Both the position numbers and the translations under genes were made by a program. Under the pieces are notes generated by a model. The model searched no databases and was not told the DNA's origin. It worked only from the letters and a program-made list of their open reading frames with translations. This document shows, piece by piece, positions 9,017 through 19,800 of a stretch of DNA of 64,000 bases (the first letter of the stretch is position 1; each line of letters begins with the position of its first letter). The stretch is from Bacteroidetes bacterium GWF2_35_48 (GTDB taxonomy: Bacteria; Bacteroidota; Bacteroidia; Bacteroidales; GWF2-35-48): NCBI GenBank assembly GCA_001769125.1, contig MEOG01000088.1, positions 62,001 through 126,000 of the forward strand, given 5' to 3'.

Positions 9017-10744
9017 TTATTTAATTAAAGATTCGAAATCTTTTCTGAATTTTGTAAGCATAACCTTAATAGGTGATGCATACGCTTCTCCTGTAGGGCA
9101 AAGTGTTTTTCCCTTGATATTATCACACAGCCAGAGAACTTTTTCAATATCTCCTTTTTCTCCTTTGCCTTTAAGAATATTATCTAGCAGATGAACAATC
9201 ATTCCAGAACCCATACGACAAGGTGTACATTGACCGCAAGATTCATGATTGTAAAATTTTATAGTTCTAACGGCAATTTCAGGAATAGAGAATTCATCGC
9301 TGATAACCATTACGCCTCCGGAACCCAATGCTGTGCCAAAGTTAGCGCATGATTCATAATCCATTTTTAATCCTCCATTTTTCTCCAACTCTTCAGGTGT
9401 TAAAATCGGAACTGATAACCCACCAACAATAACTCCTTTGATTTTGCCCGTGTATCCACCCGCCATTTCAATTAATTCTTTATATGAAATTCCCATCGGA
9501 CATTCATAAACACCGGGTTTTTTCACTGCACCGGAAACTCCAAATAATTTGAATCCGTATCCACCCTGTGAACCCCAAGCTTTAAAAGCATCTGCACCTT
9601 TATCAATAATGAAAGGTACACTGGCAAGCGACTCAACATTATTAACAATAGTAGGACAGTTGTATAAACCTTCAACTGCCGGAAATGGTGGTTTCATTCT
9701 TGGTAAACCGCGTTTCCCTTCGATAGATTCGATAAGTGCTGTTTCTTCGCCGCAAATGTAGGTTCCGGCTCCCTGATGAACAATGATATCAAGGTTTTTC
9801 AATTGTCCGTCAGCTTTTGCTTCTTCAATAGCTTTTTCAAGTATGTCGGCGATCCAACTAAATTCACCCCTGATATAAATAAATGATAAAGAACAACCAA
9901 GCGCATAAGCAGAAATAGCCATCCCTTCAATTAAAAGATGTGGGTCATAAGCCATAATCTGGCGATCTTTGAATGTTCCAGGTTCACCTTCGTCTGCATT
10001 ACAAATTAAATAAACAGGTTTTTTGTTATCTTTTGGAATAAAACCCCATTTAACACCTGTAGGGAAACCAGCTCCTCCACGTCCACGAAGCATTGAATTC
10101 TTTACTTCAGCAATCACTTCTTCAGGCTTCAGTTTTAATGCTTTTGGCAAAACCTGATATCCGCCATTCTTTTTATAAACTTCAATAGATGTGGAATCTT
10201 TCACACCCATATTTTTCAAAAGAACATTGCATTTACTGCCCCAATTGTATTCAACAGGTAATTCGGGCATAATTCCCTTACGGAGAGAATCAATGAGCAT
10301 ATCTACTTTTTCAATAGTCATCAGCTCATAATATTTATCATTTACCTGAACTACAGGGCATGTTCCACAGGATGCAAGACACTCCACGTGACTGAGTGTG
10401 AATAATCCATCAGGAGTAGTTTCTCCATGTTTAATACCAAGTTTAGTGCTGATGTGATTGAAAATTTTTACAGCGCCCATTAATGTAGCAGGGATGTTTG
10501 TATCAACTTGTAAGTGGTATTTCCCAACTGATTTATCAATATTAAACATTGAATAATAAGTTGCAACACCATAAGCTCTCGAGTAAGATACGCCTATCAG
10601 ATCAGCAATTTCTTCAACATGTTCTTTAGTAAGATTGTTGTTATTTGCTTTCTGAACAAGAGTGAGTGCGGGCATTATAGCAGATTCCTTTTTAGGATAT
10701 TTTGCCATTAATTTTTCTATCTGAATTTTTATTTCTTCTTTCAT
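9017..10744 (-). CDS. NAD-linked formate dehydrogenase diaphorase subunit (NuoE-NuoF fusion)
   Basis: 575 residues. Residues 1 to about 150 are a NuoE-like thioredoxin-fold domain. The rest is NuoF-like: GRGGAGFPTGVKW (NADH/FMN), CNADEGEPGTFKDRQ, CGEETALIESIEGKRG and the [4Fe-4S] site ESCGQCTPCRMGSG. It would pass electrons between the formate dehydrogenase subunit and NAD(H). The NuoE part lacks the first pair of [2Fe-2S] Cys ligands: the positions hold Asp81 and Ala86 (QVDTNIPATLMG), while Cys122 and Cys126 (plus Cys129) remain. There is no C-terminal ferredoxin extension. It lies 12 bases after the dehydrogenase stop. Confidence 0.93.
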   Translation of the reverse strand: MKEEIKIQIEKLMAKYPKKESAIMPALTLVQKANNNNLTKEHVEEIADLIGVSYSRAYGVATYYSMFNIDKSVGKYHLQVDTNIPATLMGAVKIFNHISTKLGIKHGETTPDGLFTLSHVECLASCGTCPVVQVNDKYYELMTIEKVDMLIDSLRKGIMPELPVEYNWGSKCNVLLKNMGVKDSTSIEVYKKNGGYQVLPKALKLKPEEVIAEVKNSMLRGRGGAGFPTGVKWGFIPKDNKKPVYLICNADEGEPGTFKDRQIMAYDPHLLIEGMAISAYALGCSLSFIYIRGEFSWIADILEKAIEEAKADGQLKNLDIIVHQGAGTYICGEETALIESIEGKRGLPRMKPPFPAVEGLYNCPTIVNNVESLASVPFIIDKGADAFKAWGSQGGYGFKLFGVSGAVKKPGVYECPMGISYKELIEMAGGYTGKIKGVIVGGLSVPILTPEELEKNGGLKMDYESCANFGTALGSGGVMVISDEFSIPEIAVRTIKFYNHESCGQCTPCRMGSGMIVHLLDNILKGKGEKGDIEKVLWLCDNIKGKTLCPTGEAYASPIKVMLTKFRKDFESLIK

Positions 10745-10756
10745 AGCGCTCTGATT

Positions 10757-13477
10757 TTACAGGTTTTTAACAATTTTTTCAACTTTACAGGAGCATACTT
10801 TGTATTCCGGAATTTTTGCAACAGGGTCAAGTGCATCATTTGTGAGAATGTTTGCGGCACTTTCTGCAAAGTGGAATGGGATAAATACAATGCCCTCTTT
10901 GATTTTCTTTGTTACCAAAGCTGTAATTTCTATGCTGCCACGGGGTGAAGATACTTTAACTCTTTCTCCGTCTTTAATATTTAATTTAGCTGCATCATTT
11001 ACATTAATTTCAATCATACCTGAAGGCATAATACCTTCAAGGACTTTTGATCTTCTTGTCATAGATCCAGTATGATAATGTTGAAGTAAACGACCTGTTG
11101 TTAAAACTAATGGATACTCCTTACTTGGATATTCCGCAGATGGTTTATACTCAATAGCTTTTAATAGACCAAGACCTCTAGAGAATTTGCCTCCATGAAG
11201 CACAGGTGTTCCAGGATGTTCTTCTGTTGGGCAAGGCCATCTTAATCCCGGAAGTTTTTGCAATCTTTCGTGAGAAATACCAGCATAAGAAGGAGTAAGT
11301 TTCCGGATTTCAGCCCATAAAGCTTCAACCGTTTCAGGAAAATCTTTACAACCCATACGTTTTGCTATTTCTGCAACAATCACATGATCATGTTTTGCAT
11401 CTCCGGGGGGATTCAAGGCTTTATTTGTATATTGAACTCTTCTTTCAGTATTGGAAATAGTGCCATACTTTTCAGCGAATGCAGCAGCAGGAAGAACCAC
11501 ATCTGCTATTTGTGCTGTTTCTGTGAGGAAAATATCCTGAACAACGATGAAGTCAAGTTTTTCCATCTGGTGCTTCGCGTGTGTTTGATTGGGATCTGAC
11601 ATCATTGGATTCTCTCCGACAATGTACAATCCTTTAATCGAAGCACCTGCATTCTGAACCATTGTAGTTACAGTCTGTCCAACTTTATCATCCATATCTT
11701 CCAGTTTACAACCCCAGGCATCTGCAAATTTTTTGCGTGCATCTTCATTTGCAACAGGTTGGTATCCTGAAAATACATTGGGCAGTCCACCCATATCACA
11801 AGCGCCCTGTACGTTATTTTGCCCACGTAGCGGATTTACCCCTGTTCCTTCAACACCATAATTTCCAAGAATCATCTGTAAATTAGAGCAAGCCATTACG
11901 TTGTCAACACCATGTGAATGCTGCGTAATACCCATAGCATAAAAAATTGCTCCGCGGCCTGCAGTTGCATATAATTTTGCTGCTTCAAAAAGCTGTTCTT
12001 TAGATATGCCGCTTATTTCTTCCACTTTTTCGGGAGTATAGAATTCAAGGCTCTTTACATAATCATCCCAGCCTTCAGTTCTTTCTTTGATAAATTCTTT
12101 ATTATGCCAGTCGTTTTTCACAATAATATGTTGTAATCCCATCAGCCATGCATTGTCTGAGCCTGGATTTTGTTTCATGTGTATATCGGCAAGTTTTGCC
12201 AAGCCAATATCACGTGGGTCAACAACAATTAATTTAACACCTTTTTCTTTAACGGCTTTTTTTATCATACCACCAAAAACAGGGTGGTTCCATGTTGTAT
12301 TTGTTCCTGTAATAAGAATTACATTTGATTTATCGGCTTCCTGCATGCTGTTTGTCATAGCACCAGAACCTAACGTAGTTGCCAGTCCCGCAACTGTAGA
12401 GCTATGTCACAGTCGGGCGCAATGGTCGATGTTGTTGGTACCAACAACCCCCCTTGCGAATCTCATTACAGAATAATTCTCTTCATTTGTAACTCTGGCA
12501 GAAGTGAAAAAGCCAAGTGCTCCTGCGCCATGTTTTGCTTTTATATCTGAAAATTTAGAAGCTACCAAATCCAAAGCCTCATCCCAGCTTGCTTCTTCCA
12601 GTTTTCCGTTTTTGCGGATTAAAGGAGTTTTAAGCCTGTCTTCACGGTTAAGAAAATCAAAACCGAAACGACCTTTAACACAAAGCATTCCTTTGTTGGT
12701 TTGTTGTTCCCAGTTTTCTTCTGTACCCAAAGAATATACATATTTATTATCTTTAGTATACATATCAATAGAACAACCAACACCGCAATAAGTACAAATA
12801 ACTTTTGTTTTATCAAGAGTCCAGTGCTGTCCAATACCTTTTGCATTTTTAAAAGTTAATGCTCCAACCGGACAGACCTGAGCGCACTCGCCACATTGAA
12901 CGCATGATGATTCACCCATTGGTTTGTCATCATCGCAAATAACGCGCATATCTCCCGAACGCCATCCAAAATCAAGCACTTCGTGCATAACATTATGATT
13001 GCAAGCGCGAACGCATCTGCCACATTGAATACATTTATTTGGATTACGGATTATTCCTTCAGAAGATTCGTCCAATGCCATTGTAGCATGTTCAATAGGG
13101 AAATGAGGACGTTCAATACCACAATGATAAGCCATATCCTGTAATTCACAATTTCCATTGCGTTCGCATGAAATACAATTATGCTCACCATTAGATAAAT
13201 GCATTTCAACAATCATTTTCCGCAGATCGAGAATTGCTGGTGTGTTGGTGTTTATAACCATACCATCGTTGGCTGGCAAAGCGCAACTTTCTTTAAGTGC
13301 CATCAAACCTTCTACCTGAACAAGGCATGCACGGCATTTTCCTGCTTTTCCCGTACGGGCATGATAGCAGAGTGTGGGAATATAGAAGTTGTTCTCGCGG
13401 GCAACTTCCAGAACTGTCTTTCCTTTGACAGTTTCAATTTTCTTCCCATCAATGGTTAAACTTATTTTATTCTCCAT
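10757..13477 (-). CDS. Selenocysteine-containing formate dehydrogenase catalytic subunit (NAD-linked type)
   Basis: One gene of 906 residues interrupted by an in-frame TGA at 12407-12409, read as Sec357 in the motif DHCARL-U-HSSTVAGL. Domains in order: NuoG-like [2Fe-2S] domain (CYHARTGKAGKCRAC), His-Cys cluster (NCISCERNGNCELQ), two [4Fe-4S] motifs (CIQCGRCVRAC, CVQCGECAQVC), the Mo domain [4Fe-4S] motif (CTYCGVGC), the molybdopterin domain with Sec, and a C-terminal dinucleotide-binding domain (LVLTTGRLLQHYHTGSMTRR). It oxidises formate, or reduces CO2, at a Mo- or W-bis-MGD centre and works with the NuoEF-like subunit. A conventional gene caller would split it into two genes. Confidence 0.96.
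12377..12409 (-). promoter_or_regulatory. Sec UGA codon with bacterial SECIS hairpin
   Basis: On the minus strand, TGA at 12409-12407 is followed after exactly 11 nt by a 6-bp stem, AGUUGC (12395-12390) with GCAACU (12382-12377), closing the 7-nt loop GGGACUG. E. coli fdhF has the same arrangement: an 11-nt spacer, a short helix and a G-rich apical loop. Translation continues through the TGA in the same frame into conserved dehydrogenase sequence. This is the site SelB would recognise. Confidence 0.92.
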
Positions 13478-13882
13478 ATATAAAGTGTGTTAAATTATTT
13501 TTAAACTTAAGCAATGATGATAAAAATGTTTCGTTTTAAAATTTCTAGTTTATTATTATACTGACATTTAAAAATTATGATTTTTCCACAAAAAGAACAA
13601 AGAAAATCTTTGCCCTGCTTAATTCTTATGCTATAAAACATATCAATATATGTTATACATCTGTTTTTTCGTGCATTATAATTCCAAAATTATTAGATTT
13701 CAGGTACTTATAAGCATATATTCTTAAAAAATGAGAAATTAATATGACTTCCATTCTGATTAATTTCTAAAATAAAATAATATTTTTTACGAAGTGGAGA
13801 ATAATTGAAAAAAAAACTCAGAAAAAAGAAAGAAGTCATCTTTGTTTTTAAATTTTTCTATATTTGTTTTTTGCTCTGAAAT
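13478..13882. other. AT-rich divergent intergenic region
   Basis: 405 bases between the divergent formate dehydrogenase and rmlD genes. It must hold promoters for both. I see no open reading frame with coding character, no clear terminator hairpin and no riboswitch-like structure. Confidence 0.6.
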
Positions 13883-14785
13883 ATGAAAAAAACGATTTTA
13901 ATAACAGGATCAGAAGGTCAGCTCGGAAAAGAAATACAAAAAATATCTGAGCAAAATCCATTTTCTGCATATAATTTTATTTTTACGGATATTATTTCTT
14001 CCGGAACAAACAATAAAATTCTTGATATAACAGACCAAAATGCTGTTAACAAATTGTTTGCTTCTGAAAAAATTGATTATGTTATAAATTGTGCGGCATA
14101 CACGGCAGTTGATAAAGCCGAAGAGGAAAAAGAAAAGGCATTTCTTATTAATGCAACAGCTCCTGCAATATTAGCGGAATGCTCATCTATTTATAACGCT
14201 AAAATAATTCATTTCTCTACAGATTATGTTTATGACGGAACAAACTCAATTCCCTATAAAGAAACGGATTCGGTAAATCCACAATCAGCTTATGGAAAAA
14301 CAAAATTATCTGGAGAGAAAGCCGTAATCCAAGTCTGTAGTGATTCTATAATCATAAGAACCTCTTGGCTGTACTCCGCTTTTGGAAATAATTTTATTAA
14401 AACAATTTTAAAATATGGAAAAGAAAGAGGAGCTCTAAACGTTGTATTTGATCAAATCGGAACACCTACTTATGCAAAAGATTTGGCTGTGGCAGTTCTA
14501 AAAATAATTGATGAAACAGAAAATGACAACAACAAATTTATTCCGGGCATCTATCATTTTTCAAATGAAGGAGTATGCAGTTGGTACGATTTTGCGCAAA
14601 CAATAATAAAATTATCAGGTATTTCCTGCAATATTATACCTGTTGAAACAAAAGATTATCCTCTGCCTGCAAAGCGTCCGGCATACAGCGTTCTGAATAA
14701 AGAAAAAATAAAAAAAACATTTAATATTGAAATACCCTATTGGCAGGATGGTGTTGAAGATTGTTTGAAAAACATCATAAAATAA
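13883..14785 (+). CDS. rfbD: dTDP-4-dehydrorhamnose reductase
   Basis: 300 residues, the usual length. It reduces dTDP-4-keto-L-rhamnose to dTDP-L-rhamnose for surface polysaccharides. Extended SDR fold: NAD(P)-binding GSEGQLGKEI at the N-terminus, NCAAYTAVDKAEEE, STDYVYDG, and the catalytic YGKTKLSGE (YxxxK). No other rhamnose genes lie beside it, so it stands apart from a classical rfb cluster; the next gene is a phosphohexomutase. Confidence 0.93.
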   Translation: MKKTILITGSEGQLGKEIQKISEQNPFSAYNFIFTDIISSGTNNKILDITDQNAVNKLFASEKIDYVINCAAYTAVDKAEEEKEKAFLINATAPAILAECSSIYNAKIIHFSTDYVYDGTNSIPYKETDSVNPQSAYGKTKLSGEKAVIQVCSDSIIIRTSWLYSAFGNNFIKTILKYGKERGALNVVFDQIGTPTYAKDLAVAVLKIIDETENDNNKFIPGIYHFSNEGVCSWYDFAQTIIKLSGISCNIIPVETKDYPLPAKRPAYSVLNKEKIKKTFNIEIPYWQDGVEDCLKNIIK

Positions 14786-14831
14786 AAATGTTAAAAAATA
14801 GAATAAATAATATCATTATTGTCCTACAAAA

Positions 14832-15029
14832 AAACAGGGCGCTCCTATCTACGGAGCTTTACTTATGGATATTTATTCGTTTTATAAACAGTTCACTCCT
14901 CCGGAGTTCCTTTATTTTTAAGACACGCCTGCCTGCCTCAATGGCTTGAGTACGGCTGGCAGGTAGTGTCGTACTGTTTATAAAAAAAAAATAAAAAAAA
15001 TATGGAAGCTCCGTAGGAGCGCCCTGTTT
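14832..15029. repeat. Nested fold-back element between rfbD and the phosphomutase
   Basis: Three nested inverted repeats. The outer arms are 14832-14859 and 15006-15029, identical except for a 4-base insertion in the left arm. The middle arms are perfect 12-mers, TTTATAAACAGT (14881-14892) and ACTGTTTATAAA (14973-14984). The inner arms are GACAC (14922-14926) and GTGTC (14966-14970), with CCTGCC and GGCAGG just inside. It has no coding capacity and resembles a MITE or fold-back insertion. Confidence 0.8.
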
Positions 15030-15108
15030 ATAATACGAGCTGTAATGAAAAGGTTAAGCTACATAACAAGATTTTGTCGGACAATAGTGAAATAAAAAAT
15101 AAACAATT

Positions 15109-16851
15109 ATGAATAATACAGATATTTTTAAAAAAGTAAAAGAAAAAGCGCAACAGTGGCTTCATGGAACTTATGATGAAGAAACAAAAAAACAAGTGCA
15201 TCATCTTTTAGAAAATGATGAGCAAGGACTGGTTGAAGCATTCTATCAGAACCTTGAATTTGGCACTGGTGGCTTGCGCGGCATTATGGGTGTTGGAACA
15301 AACCGCATGAATATATATACGGTTGCCATGGCAACACAAGGTTTGTGCAATTATATAAAAAAACAATTTACCAATACAGATATAAAAGTTGCCGTTGCTT
15401 ACGACAGTCGCAATAATAGCAAGCTGTTTGCTGAAACAACTGCCAATGTATTTTCTGCAAATGGTATCAAGGTATACCTTTTTGACGAGCTCCGCCCTAC
15501 CCCCGAGCTGTCATTTGCAATTCGTCATTTCGGATGTAAAAGCGGCGTTGTCGTTACAGCCTCCCATAATCCAAAAGAATACAATGGTTATAAAACATAC
15601 TGGAATGATGGCGGACAAATAATAGCGCCACATGATAAAAATATCATTGAAGAAGTGCAGAAAATCACATCACCGGACGAAGTAAAAATGATCGGCAATA
15701 AAGATTTAATTGAAATTATTGGAGATGAATTTGACACAATATACCTTGCCAAAATAAAAGAATTGTCATTATCTCCTGAAATTATTCAGAGGCACAAAGA
15801 TTTAAAAATTGTATATACCCCATTGCATGGAACAGGAGTTAAGCTTGTCCCTGAAATTCTGAAATTGTATGGTTTCACAAATATTATTACTGTACCGGAA
15901 CAAATGATTAGCGATGGAAATTTTCCAACGGTTAAATCTCCGAACCCGGAAGTTTCCGCTGCGCTGGCAATGGCTATAGCAAAAGCAAATGAAACAGGCG
16001 CAGACTTAGTAATGGCTACCGATCCCGATGCTGACCGTGTAGGCATTGCTGTAAGAAATAATAAAGGAGAATTTATTTTATTGAACGGAAATCAGACAGG
16101 AGCTGTATTATTTAATTATATTGTATCCAAATGGTCTGAAAATGGCAAGTTACAAGGAAAAGAATTTATTGTAAAAACAATTGTTACAACAGAACTACTC
16201 GTAGACATAGCAAATAAATATAAAATTGAATATTACGATGTATTGACCGGATTCAAATATATTGCAGATATTATTTTACAGAATGAAGGCAAAAAACAAT
16301 TTATTTGCGGAGGAGAAGAGAGCTATGGATATCTTGCAGGCGATTTTGTAAGGGACAAAGATGCGATTATTGCCTGTGCATTAATTGCAGAAATGGCTGC
16401 TGTTGCTAAAGATAAAAGGAAATCTGTTTTTGAATTATTACTTGACATTTATGTAGAATATGGTTTTTATAAAGAATATCTTGTTAATGTAGAAAAACAT
16501 GGAAAATCAGGCGCGGAAGAAATTCAGAAAATGATGAACGATTACAGAAATAATCCTCCTGTTGAAATAATGGGAAGCAAAGTAGTTCGCATTGCCGATT
16601 ATCAGCTTCGAAAAGAATTTGACAAAGTAAAAGAAACTGAAAAAAATATTGATTTGCCCAAATCAAATGTCTTGCAATTTTTTCTTGAAGATGGAACAAA
16701 AATATCAATACGACCTTCCGGAACAGAGCCCAAAATAAAATTTTACTTTGGCTTAAAAGAAAATCTTGCATCACGCGATCATTATGAGCAAATAAAAAAC
16801 AAGCTCGATAGCAAGTTTGAAAAGCTTATCCATACATTAAATCTGAAATAA
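15109..16851 (+). CDS. Phospho-sugar mutase (phosphoglucomutase/phosphomannomutase family)
   Basis: 580 residues, the long form of the alpha-D-phosphohexomutase family. Seen in order: the substrate loop GTGGLRGIMGVGTNRMN, the phosphoserine loop VVTASHNPKEYNGYK, the Mg site DPDADRVGIA, the sugar-binding loop CGGEESYGYLAGDF, and the phosphate loop RPSGTEPKIKFYFG. It interconverts hexose 1- and 6-phosphates; glucose or mannose preference cannot be decided. The stop lies 14 bases before the next gene, so the two may be co-transcribed. Confidence 0.93.
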   Translation: MNNTDIFKKVKEKAQQWLHGTYDEETKKQVHHLLENDEQGLVEAFYQNLEFGTGGLRGIMGVGTNRMNIYTVAMATQGLCNYIKKQFTNTDIKVAVAYDSRNNSKLFAETTANVFSANGIKVYLFDELRPTPELSFAIRHFGCKSGVVVTASHNPKEYNGYKTYWNDGGQIIAPHDKNIIEEVQKITSPDEVKMIGNKDLIEIIGDEFDTIYLAKIKELSLSPEIIQRHKDLKIVYTPLHGTGVKLVPEILKLYGFTNIITVPEQMISDGNFPTVKSPNPEVSAALAMAIAKANETGADLVMATDPDADRVGIAVRNNKGEFILLNGNQTGAVLFNYIVSKWSENGKLQGKEFIVKTIVTTELLVDIANKYKIEYYDVLTGFKYIADIILQNEGKKQFICGGEESYGYLAGDFVRDKDAIIACALIAEMAAVAKDKRKSVFELLLDIYVEYGFYKEYLVNVEKHGKSGAEEIQKMMNDYRNNPPVEIMGSKVVRIADYQLRKEFDKVKETEKNIDLPKSNVLQFFLEDGTKISIRPSGTEPKIKFYFGLKENLASRDHYEQIKNKLDSKFEKLIHTLNLK

Positions 16852-16864
16852 AATTATTGAAAAA

Positions 16865-19800
16865 GTGAGAAGTGTTTTTCTGATATATTTTTTATTTCTA
16901 TTTCTGAGTTTTTATCCGGAGTTTTCTTTTTCTAAAAATGATAAAGACAGCATAGGTAATAAACTTTCAAAAGTTACAGATATTGAAAAAATAAAAATAT
17001 TAAACAATCTGGCAGAAAAGTATCTTAACATTGCTCCTGACAACAGTATTTATTTTGCTAAAATTGCCCTTAAAACCCAACGTAGAGCTTCTTCTTATAA
17101 ATATAAATCCTTATCATTTAATTTAATCGGAGATGGTTATAAAGCAGCGGGCAATAATATCGAGGCACTAAATTTTTATCAAAAAGCGCTTATTGCGGCT
17201 CATAAATACGGAACAAAAGAAGATATTGCCAAAACGCTGAATAATATTGGAGTAATTTACAGGCTTTTTACAGATTATAACAGGTCTTTGGAATATCACA
17301 AAGAAGCACTTGAATTGTACAAAGAAACAAATTTTCACAAAGGCATCGCCCAATCTTATAATTATAGCGGGATTGTGTACAGGAATTTAAATCAGACAAA
17401 ACTTGCAATGAAATATTATAATGATGCATATCAATTAAGCATTCATTATAATATTAAGGATGAGGAAGCTTTTTCATTACTAAATTTGGGAAACATTTAC
17501 TGGTATTCTGAAAATTATTCTGACGCACTTTTGTATTATGAGCGAGCGCTTTTTATTTTCGAGAAACTTCAAAATTATTCTGAGATATCAGCAGTACTAA
17601 ATAATATTGGAAATGTCAAACGTGAGCTTGGTAACTTGCAGGAGGCAATGGAATATTTAATAAAATCATTTCGGCTTGCAGAAAAATATTACGACAGAAA
17701 TCAACTGGCTGTTACATTACGAAATATTGGTAAAACATTTCAGAAGCAGGAAAAATCAGATTCTGCGCTATATTATTATAAACTAAGTCTTAATTTTTCG
17801 CTTGATAATGATTTAAAAAGATATATTCAGGATAATTATCAAAGCATTGCTGAAATTTATAATATTTCAGGATTAAAAAACGAAGCAATTAAATATCTGA
17901 AGCTTTACATTGAGACGCGGGAAAAAAATCTGAAAGATGAAAAATCTCAGTCTGTTTTAAATTTACAATATAAATTTGAATTAGACAAAAAAGAAGATGA
18001 ACTGAAAAACTTAAATCTGTATAAAAATCAGATTCTTTTATATATTGTATTATTATTTACCCTGTTTATTTCAATAATTGCAATTATAATTTACCGCTCT
18101 TATATCAATAAAAAAAGATATGTTTTACTTCTTGAAAATGAAGTCAGGGATAGAAAAAAAGCAGAGCAATTACTCTCAGAAAGCGAAGAACGCTTTCGTA
18201 CGCTTGCCGATCTTCTTCCCGAAACTATTTATGAATCTAATGAAAACGGAATTTTTACCTATGTAAATAAAACTGGATATAAATTATTTGGATATGAAGA
18301 AGAAGACCTTTCCAAGGGACTTTCCATTTTGGATGCAATTGCGCCTTTTGACAGATTAAGGGCATTAGACAACCGAAACAGAACCGTATCAGGAGAAAAA
18401 ACACAACGCGTTGAATACACGATGATCAAAAACGATGGCTCTTTTTTCCCTGCGCTTATACACACAAGTCCTGTAATTATTAATGGAATTACAAAGGGAA
18501 CCAGAGGCATTGTTGTTAATATTTCAGAGCAAAAAAAGAAAGAAGAAGAAATTCAAATACTCTATGAACAATCCCAATCCTTAAACAATGAACTGCTTGA
18601 ACGTGAAAAAGAATTACAGGATGCACTGAAGCTAACAGAAAAATTATATGAAAAAATATCCGCATCTGAAGCAAATCTTATTGCAGTCTTTAACAGCTCA
18701 TTAATTTCGTATGTTTTAATCAGCCTTGATTTAAGAATCATTTCCTTTAATAATGCTGCAAAGAGCCTTATAAAAGAAGTTTTTGATAAAGACATCGCAG
18801 CAACAGAAAACTCTGTTGAAATATTGCCATTGGAATATCTTGATACTTTCAAGAAAAATATGAACCTTGCCGCAAAGGGAGAAACAATAAGGTTAGAAAG
18901 ATCTTATTGTTTAGCTGGAAAAAACTATTGGTTCGACATGATTTTTGCTCCCGCTTATGATATTGAAAAAAAATTAGCTGGTATTTCTTTTTCATTTATT
19001 GATATTACGACTCGTAAAAAAATTGAGCTTGCACTTAAAGAAAATGAAGAGAAATACAGGCTTCTGATTGAGCAGGCTGTAGATGGAATTATTGTAGGAA
19101 ATATTGAAGGAAAAATTATTATTGCAAATTCTGGTATTGCTAATATTTCAGGCTATTCAATAAATGAATTGCTTGAGAAAAACTTCAACGACATTTTTAT
19201 TTTCAGCAAAAAAAATACTGAAAATTTTTATCCACTCAATATAGAACCTGACGAAATACTATTACTTCAAGGGAGTCTTCTTTGTTCATCTTCTGAAATC
19301 AGACCTGTGGAAGTTAACTTAAAACGAATGCATGATAACACTTTTCAAGCATTTATCAGAGACTTAACTGAGAGAAAACTTACCGATGATAAACTCAGGG
19401 AAATGCAACGATCTATTTCGACTTTAACAGAAAATTTATCCGGTATGGCTTATCGTTGTTTGAATGATAAAAACCGAACCATAGAAGTTGTAAGTAAAGG
19501 AGCCAAATCGCTTACCGGATATGCTGCAGATGATTTCATCCAAAATAAAGTTGTTTCGTATAATAATATAATATATGATGAGGACAGGCAAAAAGTAAGA
19601 GATATTACGAATAAAGCGATTGAGCTCAATATAGGTTATCAGATATCCTACAGAATTATTACTGCAGGTAATGAAATAAAATGGGTTTGGGAACAAGGAT
19701 GCGCTGTTTTCAATTCAGATGGGAAAGTAGTGGCTTTAGAGGGTTATATTTCTGATATTACAGAGAAAAAAATGATGGAAGAAGCCCTGATAAAAAGCGA

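Noticed and set aside
10757-12358. Separate molybdopterin oxidoreductase gene starting at the Met after the TGA
   Set aside because: It is the continuation of the Sec formate dehydrogenase: same frame, conserved sequence between the TGA and that Met, and a bSECIS present.
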